DNA of 9,916 bases from Euryarchaeota archaeon UBA258 (lineage in GTDB: Archaea; Thermoplasmatota; Poseidoniia; Poseidoniales; Poseidoniaceae): contig DAPR01000007.1 in assembly GCA_002502605.1 (NCBI GenBank), forward strand, positions 864 to 10,779. Direction: 5' to 3'. The position numbers and the translations under genes were made by a program. The stretch's first letter is position 1, and each line of letters begins with the position of its first letter. A model generated the notes under the pieces. It saw nothing but the letters and a program-made list of their open reading frames with translations. It searched no databases and had not been told where the DNA came from. Shown here piece by piece: positions 1-4,653 of the stretch.

Positions 1-273
1 GTCGAAGCCAGCTTCTTCTTCTTCTTCCTCTTCCTCTTCAACAGGGGCAGGGGCGTCAGATGAACCAGCAGCTGCTGGAGCAGCAGCGGCAGGAGCGGCG
101 ACAGCCTGGGTCATTGCATCAGCGATGTCAACACCAGCAAGTGAAGCAACCAGTGCTTTCACTCGAGCGTCGTCAGCTTTCACGCCAGCAGCCTTTAGAA
201 TGGCGCTCACGGTTTTTTCGTCAATGTCTTTTTCAGCAGCGTGCAGTAGCATAGCAGCGTATACGTATTCCAT
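1..273 (-). CDS. rpl12: Large ribosomal subunit protein P1 / L12 (archaeal type), 3' end cut by window edge
   Basis: This is the P1/L12 stalk protein, which dimerises and attaches to P0 (L10) to recruit translational GTPases. The 91 visible residues start MEYVYAAMLLHAAEKDIDE, the archaeal P1 N-terminal helical domain. An Ala/Pro/Gly-rich hinge follows (about residues 58-75), then a run of Glu, and the window ends inside the tail at AGFD. Only the last few residues, normally a GLG-LFG-type motif, should be missing. The ATG at 273-271 is supported by GAGGTG at 286-281 with a 7-nt spacer. The gene lies 23 nt downstream of rpl10 and is surely co-transcribed with it. Its tail resembles the rpl10 tail, as expected for proteins that share GTPase-factor contacts. 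Confidence 0.95.
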   Translation of the reverse strand, partial: MEYVYAAMLLHAAEKDIDEKTVSAILKAAGVKADDARVKALVASLAGVDIADAMTQAVAAPAAAAPAAAGSSDAPAPVEEEEEEEEEAGFD

Positions 274-296
274 ATTTTTTCACCTCATTGTGTAGT

Positions 297-1313
297 TCAA
301 CCGAATAGATCTCCGAGTCCGCCGAAGCTTTCCTCTTCTTCCTCTTCTTCCTCTTCTTCGGCTTCAGTTGGTACCTCAGAAGTGCTGTCAGATGAACTTG
401 CAGCGGATGCGGCTGCGGATGCGGCTGCGCCCAACATGTTGGCAAGTTCTTCATCGAGTGCGTCGCTGTCAAGCTGTCCAGCAACGGCCATAGCGCCGTT
501 GTGTGCTCGTCCAACGAGATGTGGCATGGTTTCTGCAGTTGTGATTGCAGCTTCCAATGCAACGGCCATTGCCTCTCGGCTGGCCTTTGCAAGAATTGTT
601 GGCATGGTTTGACTTGTGAACCATGTGATGTTGCACGCAAGGTTGAATGCACCTGCGGCGTAACTGATGAGGTCGGTTTCGAATTGCTCGTAATCGATGT
701 CAAGCGTACTTGGAGCGAACAAAGTTCCACCTTCAAGCGTACCGCACAAACGTAGACCGGTGACGATTGGATTTATTCCAATCTTCGAGAGCATCATACC
801 CATGTCGCCTTCGAAAACATCGCCTGCTTCAAGAACAACTGTTCGCTTCTGAATTTGAACCGAGCCACCCATAATCTTCGCAGGAATGCCTACCGAGTTC
901 AAGTCACCAACTATTGGGCCAGGTGGCATACCGGTATCCATCTTCTCAACAACAATTTGGTGAGGAGCGACGTCGCCTTCCTTAGCGGCACGGCCTGCTT
1001 CTGTCTTCTTAAGTTCGGTAAAGAGTTCGAAGGAGTTGAGGTTTGAAGAGGAAACCAATGCTGGTTGTATCGCACCCTCGAACAATTCGTTCAAGTTTGA
1101 GTCTTCGAATCCAGCTCGTTCCCAAGCAATGCTCATCAATCGCTTCTTGGCGACTTGAATCTTCATGTCTGAACGAAGTGATGCACGCATACCGAGCATT
1201 GCACCGGCTGGAACGCCGTGAACGTCGATGACTGCAATGGTGTCTCCGCTCTTCAGCAAATCCACCAAATCTTTGACGGTGTCTTTCTTCCACGAAACGA
1301 CCTTAGGAATCAA
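297..1313 (-). CDS. rpl10: Large ribosomal subunit protein P0 / L10 (archaeal type)
   Basis: This 338-residue protein (rplP0) anchors the P-stalk to 23S rRNA and carries the P1/L12 dimers. The N-terminal rRNA-binding domain covers about residues 1-105 plus 180-200. The archaeal/eukaryotic insertion follows, with the family sequence GDVAPHQIVVEKMDTGMPPGPI near residue 115. Next are helical P1-binding spines (about 215-300), an Ala/Ser hinge, a run of ten Glu and the tail SFGGLGDLFG. The start is TTG at 1313-1311. GAGGTG (1324-1319) lies 5 nt upstream, and the first codons (IPKVVSWKKD) match the usual P0 N-terminus. The start overlaps the rpl1 stop by 4 nt (TTGA), so translation is probably coupled. 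Length is normal for archaeal P0. Confidence 0.97.
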   Translation of the reverse strand: MIPKVVSWKKDTVKDLVDLLKSGDTIAVIDVHGVPAGAMLGMRASLRSDMKIQVAKKRLMSIAWERAGFEDSNLNELFEGAIQPALVSSSNLNSFELFTELKKTEAGRAAKEGDVAPHQIVVEKMDTGMPPGPIVGDLNSVGIPAKIMGGSVQIQKRTVVLEAGDVFEGDMGMMLSKIGINPIVTGLRLCGTLEGGTLFAPSTLDIDYEQFETDLISYAAGAFNLACNITWFTSQTMPTILAKASREAMAVALEAAITTAETMPHLVGRAHNGAMAVAGQLDSDALDEELANMLGAAASAAASAASSSDSTSEVPTEAEEEEEEEEEESFGGLGDLFG

Positions 1314-1954
1314 TTAATCACCTCGACCATTTGAGAAGGACCCATCGTTGTCTTGATGTAAAGAGAACGAATGTTTCCAATTCCACGCTCAAGTTTGGAG
1401 ATGACACGGTTGTAGACTTCCATTGCGTTGGCGTAGAGTTCTTCTTCAGATTGACTGACCGTACCGAAAGCGATTTGGAACGTCATTTTGTCACCGGATT
1501 TAACAACGACAGTTGATTGAAGACCTGCTGCGATGATGGCAGGGTCGAGTGTTGGAGGGACTGGACGAGGCATCTTGCCACGAGGACCAAGAACAACACC
1601 GAGGTATCGTCCAATCAGTCCCATGTGAGGGACTTCAGAGAGGAAAAAGTCGAAAGCGTTTGCAATCTTCTTTGCCTTGCCTTTGTTACCGCCAAGGTCT
1701 TCAATTTCTTGAGGAGTGATGACGTGAATACCTGCAGCCTTTGCTTTTGTTGCAGCTTCTCCAGCAGCAAACATGGCGATTTTGAGTTCACGACCGCGAC
1801 CAGATGGAAGACGAATCTCTTCCTTGATACGGTTGTTCGGGTTTTTCAAGTCAACGTCACGAATCGTGAATGCAATATCCAACGATTCAACGAACTTTCT
1901 CTTTGGTGCACTTTCAAGTGCTCCTTTAATTGCCTGGTTAATTTTTTCTTCCAT
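1310..1954 (-). CDS. rpl1: Large ribosomal subunit protein L1
   Basis: This 214-residue protein forms the mobile L1 stalk that helps release deacylated tRNA from the E site. In bacteria and methanogens it also represses translation of its own operon by binding an rRNA-like mRNA site. The family signature is clear at about residues 118-135 (LGVVLGPRGKMPRPVPPT). The discontinuous two-domain layout and length fit archaeal L1. The ATG at 1954-1952 has GAGGTG 7 nt upstream. The 60-nt gap to rpl11 holds a stable hairpin that ends next to this SD (see the entry at 1969-2002). The stop overlaps the rpl10 start. Confidence 0.97.
   Translation of the reverse strand: MEEKINQAIKGALESAPKRKFVESLDIAFTIRDVDLKNPNNRIKEEIRLPSGRGRELKIAMFAAGEAATKAKAAGIHVITPQEIEDLGGNKGKAKKIANAFDFFLSEVPHMGLIGRYLGVVLGPRGKMPRPVPPTLDPAIIAAGLQSTVVVKSGDKMTFQIAFGTVSQSEEELYANAMEVYNRVISKLERGIGNIRSLYIKTTMGPSQMVEVIN
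1319..1324 (-). promoter_or_regulatory. Shine-Dalgarno site of rpl10, inside the end of rpl1
   Basis: GAGGTG read on the minus strand lies in the rpl1 codons for Glu-Val of its C-terminal VEVIN. It is 5 nt from the rpl10 TTG. It decides the non-ATG start, because no ATG nearby is equally well placed. Confidence 0.8.
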
Positions 1955-1968
1955 TTTTAATCACCTCT

Positions 1969-2002
1969 GTGGTCAGCGAGACGCTCGAGGCGCCTCTACC
2001 AC
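1969..2002 (-). promoter_or_regulatory. Hairpin in the rpl11-rpl1 spacer, candidate L1 autoregulatory site
   Basis: Read as minus-strand RNA, an outer stem GUGGU (2002-1998) pairs with ACCAC (1973-1969). An inner 7-bp stem GAGGCGC (1996-1990) pairs with GCGUCUC (1984-1978), with one G-U, around the 5-nt loop CUCGA. Between the stems is an asymmetric internal loop, 1 nt (A) facing 4 nt (GCUG). The structure ends one base before the rpl1 SD. Two helices separated by an asymmetric loop is the general shape of known L1 RNA targets. The regulatory role is inferred. Confidence 0.5.
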
Positions 2003-2014
2003 GGCTCGTGAGTT

Positions 2015-2296
2015 TCAGTTAAACCGCTCGTCCCATTCTCCTTTGCTAATGATTTCGAGGGCGTCATTGGCCCAGTGACCGTCAATCTTGACACGCATTG
2101 AAACACAGGTTCCAATGATTTCTTTTGTTTGTGCCTTAAGATCGGCTCCGGTCAGGTGACCTTGACCGTTCTTGTCTCGAGCAACATCCATTGCTTTCTC
2201 AAGAGAGAGGTCTTCGGTCGCGGCATCGAGACTGCCGTTGCACTTCTTTACACCAAGAGCCTTCTTGATGAGTTCGGATGTCCAAGGTTTCGGCAT
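2015..2296 (-). CDS. rpl11: Ribosomal protein L11, C-terminal (rRNA-binding) domain only
   Basis: This 93-residue product corresponds to the C-terminal domain of L11, which binds the GTPase-associated region of 23S rRNA at the base of the P-stalk. MPKPWTSELIKKALGVKK aligns with the PPTS-LIKKELG stretch that opens the domain in full-length L11. ADLKAQTKEIIGTCVSM is the conserved late helix and strand. The N-terminal domain, with its GPPLGPALG-type motif (about 70 residues), is absent. The 100-nt spacer to spt5 is too short to hold it, and the in-frame upstream codons do not resemble it. ATG at 2296-2294 has GGAG 8 nt upstream, so the short form looks deliberate. Position between spt5 and rpl1 is standard for archaeal L11. 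A longer start up to 2434 would overlap spt5 and add unrelated sequence. Confidence 0.85.
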   Translation of the reverse strand: MPKPWTSELIKKALGVKKCNGSLDAATEDLSLEKAMDVARDKNGQGHLTGADLKAQTKEIIGTCVSMRVKIDGHWANDALEIISKGEWDERFN

Positions 2297-2345
2297 TGTT
2301 TCAACTCCATTGCTCACTATGTGGGCATTCAGCCGACAAAACACC

Positions 2346-2357
2346 CCTATATAATCG
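2346..2357 (-). promoter_or_regulatory. TATA box upstream of rpl11
   Basis: The minus-strand sequence CGATTATATAGG is a good archaeal TATA element. Transcription would start about 25 nt downstream (near 2325), giving a leader of about 30 nt that holds the GGAG site. A second copy of GATTATAT lies 42 nt further upstream (2398-2391), overlapping the spt5 stop codon. The ribosomal genes may therefore have their own promoter(s) besides read-through from secE-spt5. Confidence 0.55.
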
Positions 2358-2396
2358 CGCTGTGCGAAGAGGGTTGAGTCGCTTAGCCCGATATAA

Positions 2397-3311
2397 TCAC
2401 TCGACACGCTCCACGACACGAACGTGGTCGCCACGCATATTGAGGGTCATTGGGATAGGTTGTTCGTACAACTCCATGCTGACTTCTTCCTTGGATTCTG
2501 CCACACTGAGGACACGAGCTTTCTCGCCCTTGAACGCACCAGTAACAATTTCGACGATGCATCCGACTTCGATTCCAGAGGTCACTGCCTTTGGTTCGAG
2601 GTACGGTAGAATGTCGGCAAGAGGTGCTTCACCAGGAAGAACGGTCTTGGCGTTCTTGAGTGGGGTTTGGTTCAATCCACGGCGAGCTGCTGGGTCTCGA
2701 CCACCGGAGCGGCCGATCAACTTCTCAACGTGGTGAAGAGCGCTGGATTCAATGAAAAGATATCCTCGCATCCCTGTAGGGTGAAGAATCGACATGATAT
2801 CTGGGAGCAAAGAGGTGAGCGAACCACTGCCGTGAAGACGGTTGTACATCTCGTCAGCAACGCGCTTCTCTGAACCGATTGCGGTCTTTACGATGTAAAG
2901 GAACGAACCGACTGAACCGTACATTTCTCCGAACAACTTGTTGTTGTTCTCCATATCGAGATTGGAGAAAATACAATTGTAGTTTTGCAGCGTACCTGGG
3001 TCAATCCATTCTGCTTCAGTGTAACGACCGTTTGGAGTCACTTCCTCTGTGTTCGAGACAACCAACACCGGCACAACATCGACCAGAGAGCGGCCCATGT
3101 CAACACCACGCTCAGGGCCGGAGCCTTGGTAGTGGAGAGAGTCGACTGGGATTCCAGTGGATTCAGAGACGCGGGCGAGAACTTCTTCGGCTGTATCGCC
3201 AATTCCCCAAACGCCATCCCACAATGCTGGGAAGTCGCCATCAGACTTGCTGCGTCGCAGCAAGAGGAGTTTTTCTTCAAATCGAACGTATGCTACAAAT
3301 GCTTCACTCAT
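2397..3311 (-). CDS. spt5: Transcription elongation factor Spt5/NusG with an N-terminal degenerate Nudix-like domain
   Basis: This 304-residue protein is about twice the usual archaeal Spt5 length (about 150). Residues from about 136 on are standard Spt5: an NGN domain starting FLYIVKTAIGSEKRVADEM, with GYLFIES in its later strand, then a KOW domain (about 247-290) with VEIVTGAFKGEKARV and MRGDHVRVVE. The NGN domain binds the RNA polymerase clamp with Spt4, and KOW contacts RNA and the ribosome. Residues 1-110 look like a Nudix fold: VAYVRFEEKLLLLRRSK, ALWDGVWGIGDTAEE, then ESTGI and a late EWIDPGTL. The Nudix box is degenerate: the REXXEE catalytic stretch reads roughly ARVSES, with one residue deleted. 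Start: AGGAG abuts the ATG at 3320 with no spacer, so the in-frame ATG at 3311 (9-nt spacer) is preferred. The product from 3320 would have 307 residues. An internal ATG at 2954 could give Spt5 alone but has no visible SD. Confidence 0.9.
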   Translation of the reverse strand: MSEAFVAYVRFEEKLLLLRRSKSDGDFPALWDGVWGIGDTAEEVLARVSESTGIPVDSLHYQGSGPERGVDMGRSLVDVVPVLVVSNTEEVTPNGRYTEAEWIDPGTLQNYNCIFSNLDMENNNKLFGEMYGSVGSFLYIVKTAIGSEKRVADEMYNRLHGSGSLTSLLPDIMSILHPTGMRGYLFIESSALHHVEKLIGRSGGRDPAARRGLNQTPLKNAKTVLPGEAPLADILPYLEPKAVTSGIEVGCIVEIVTGAFKGEKARVLSVAESKEEVSMELYEQPIPMTLNMRGDHVRVVERVE

Positions 3312-3333
3312 TTCATTCATCTCCTGTATTCAC

Positions 3334-3603
3334 TCAGTTACCGATGTTCAACACATCAAACATCCAAGGGAAGAAATTGTCCATAAGGACGAGCATGGCA
3401 AAACCAATAGCGCCCAATACAAACAATCCGATACCACAAATAATGGAGGTTTGTTTGAATTCTTGAGGCGTAGGCTTACGAGCCATGCGAATGATACGGG
3501 CCCATGAACCACGGGAAATACGACGGAATTGGGACTCAATCCAGTCTTGACGGTCCTGTACTTTTTCTTCAAAGGAGCGGTTTTCTGCATTTTCACCAGA
3601 CAT
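3334..3603 (-). CDS. secE: Protein translocase subunit SecE / Sec61-gamma
   Basis: This 89-residue protein is the small SecE/Sec61-gamma subunit that clamps the SecY channel in the cytoplasmic membrane. A charged N-terminal amphipathic region (about 1-50) ends in the family sequence RMARKPTPQEF (about 39-49). One membrane helix follows at about 53-75 (IICGIGLFVLGAIGFAML), then a short tail. The first 30 residues are a slightly long, acidic extension compared with minimal archaeal SecE. ATG at 3603-3601 has GAGGTT 5 nt upstream. It is the first gene of the minus-strand cluster; secE directly followed by spt5 is the usual archaeal order. The spacer to spt5 is about 20 nt. Confidence 0.95.
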   Translation of the reverse strand: MSGENAENRSFEEKVQDRQDWIESQFRRISRGSWARIIRMARKPTPQEFKQTSIICGIGLFVLGAIGFAMLVLMDNFFPWMFDVLNIGN

Positions 3604-3638
3604 GGTACAACCTCGGCTTTCAATGCCACCTACCCTTC

Positions 3639-3646
3639 AATTATAA
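3639..3646 (-). promoter_or_regulatory. TATA box of the secE-spt5 operon
   Basis: TTATAATT on the minus strand, inside GGTTATAATTGAAGG, lies about 39 nt from the secE ATG. The expected leader is about 13 nt, just enough to include the SD. It sits within the 136-bp divergent spacer between secE and the dnaJ-like gene. Confidence 0.5.
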
Positions 3647-3686
3647 CCACTCCGTCGCGATTACAGGAGTTTCTCGGCCTCAAAGT

Positions 3687-3700
3687 TTCGTAAATTACGT
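3687..3700 (+). promoter_or_regulatory. Possible weak promoter of the dnaJ-like gene
   Basis: The AT-rich TTCGTAAATTACGT is the best TATA-like stretch on the plus strand in the divergent spacer. It would start transcription near 3720, about 20 nt before the ATG. A GGAG at 3717-3720 is too far from the ATG (19 nt) to serve as its SD. The match to consensus is poor. Confidence 0.25.
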
Positions 3701-3739
3701 TGCGAGGGTTGATGTGGGAGTGGCGTTGAAGCGCGCTTA

Positions 3740-4645
3740 ATGGCGAAGCAAGACCCCTATTCAGTGTTGGGCGTAGGTCGAAATGCCAGCGATGTTGAAA
3801 TCAAACGGGCTTTTCGCAAAAAAGCTCGCCAGTTCCACCCCGACCGGAATCAAGGCGATGCCTCGGCCGAGGCCAAATTCAAAGAAGTTCAAGCAGCCTA
3901 TGAATCGATTGCTACCGCCAAAGATCGGAACGAATACGAACAACAACAACGAATGTCATCGATGTTTGGCGGTGGAGGCGGTGGTAACCCCTTCGGCGGT
4001 GGCGGTGGAGGCATGGAAGATATTCTTGGGCAAATGTTCGGCGGAGGTGGCCGTCCTCGAGGTGGAAACCCCTTCGGCGGGATGGGAGGTCAACCGCAAC
4101 AACGCCAACAACGGCCCAAAGGTGCTGACATCAGCGTCAGCCTCGAACTTACCGCAGAGCAGGCCGAACAGGGGGGTCAATTTCCATTCACCTTCAAGCG
4201 GCTTAAGCCAAATGCTGCAGGAACGATGGAGCCAACTTCAGTTACGCTCAGAACTCGGGTGAAACCCGGCGTCAAACATGGAACGACATCACGTCTCAAG
4301 GGTCAAGGCCACGATCACCCTGAAGGTGCAGCCGGCGATGTGATGTTGACCATACGCATTCATTTCGGCGAAGGTCGTTTCTGGGATGGAAAGATGCTTG
4401 TGCAAGAAGTTCCGACTCCCTTCAGCACCCTCATGCTCGGGGGAAAGGTGAAAGTTCAACTGCCTTCAAACAAGAAAATAATGCTCACCGTCTCACCTGA
4501 AACGATGGTTGGAGACCGCCTTCGTATCGCCGGAGCAGGTTACGACGGTGGCGATTTAGAACTTGAATTCGTACTGCCTGATTACGATGAACTCTCGAAA
4601 GAACAAGTGAAAGCGCTTGAGAATCTTAAGAACTCTGGATTGTAG
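3740..4645 (+). CDS. DnaJ-type (Hsp40) co-chaperone without zinc finger, CbpA/DnaJB-like
   Basis: This 301-residue type II J-protein would stimulate the ATPase of DnaK/Hsp70 and deliver unfolded clients. The J domain covers residues 1-70, with DPYSVLGVGRNAS at the start and the essential HPD at 33-35. A Gly/Phe-rich linker (about 74-118) holds two NPFGG units and poly-Gly runs. The two-lobed C-terminal substrate domain starts near GADISVSLELTAEQA (128) and includes VTLRTRVKPGVKHGT and a GGDLELEFVLPDYDELS end. The CxxCxGxG repeats of classical DnaJ are absent. No dnaK or grpE is in the window. The start has no near SD, suggesting a short or absent leader. The gene is followed after 8 nt by an RNase R-like gene, so the two are likely co-transcribed. 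Confidence 0.9.
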   Translation: MAKQDPYSVLGVGRNASDVEIKRAFRKKARQFHPDRNQGDASAEAKFKEVQAAYESIATAKDRNEYEQQQRMSSMFGGGGGGNPFGGGGGGMEDILGQMFGGGGRPRGGNPFGGMGGQPQQRQQRPKGADISVSLELTAEQAEQGGQFPFTFKRLKPNAAGTMEPTSVTLRTRVKPGVKHGTTSRLKGQGHDHPEGAAGDVMLTIRIHFGEGRFWDGKMLVQEVPTPFSTLMLGGKVKVQLPSNKKIMLTVSPETMVGDRLRIAGAGYDGGDLELEFVLPDYDELSKEQVKALENLKNSGL

Positions 4646-4653
4646 GTGGGTTC

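Noticed and set aside
60..612. Plus-strand open frames opposite rpl12 and rpl10
   Set aside because: They are antisense shadows. Their Ala/Gln/Ser/Arg-rich composition comes from the Glu/Ala-rich ribosomal genes on the minus strand.
2297..2434. Upstream in-frame extension of rpl11 (46 extra residues from the ATG at 2434)
   Set aside because: It overlaps the spt5 end, has no L11 N-domain motifs, and reads through both TATA-like elements. The ATG at 2296 has an SD.
2952..2954. Internal ATG in spt5 that would give a normal-length Spt5
   Set aside because: No SD or TATA-like element precedes it, while the upstream start has an SD. An internal product cannot be fully excluded.
3961..4090. Repetitive GGCGGTGG-like DNA in the dnaJ-like gene
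   Set aside because: It is explained by the Gly/Phe linker common to J-proteins and is not a mobile or regulatory repeat.
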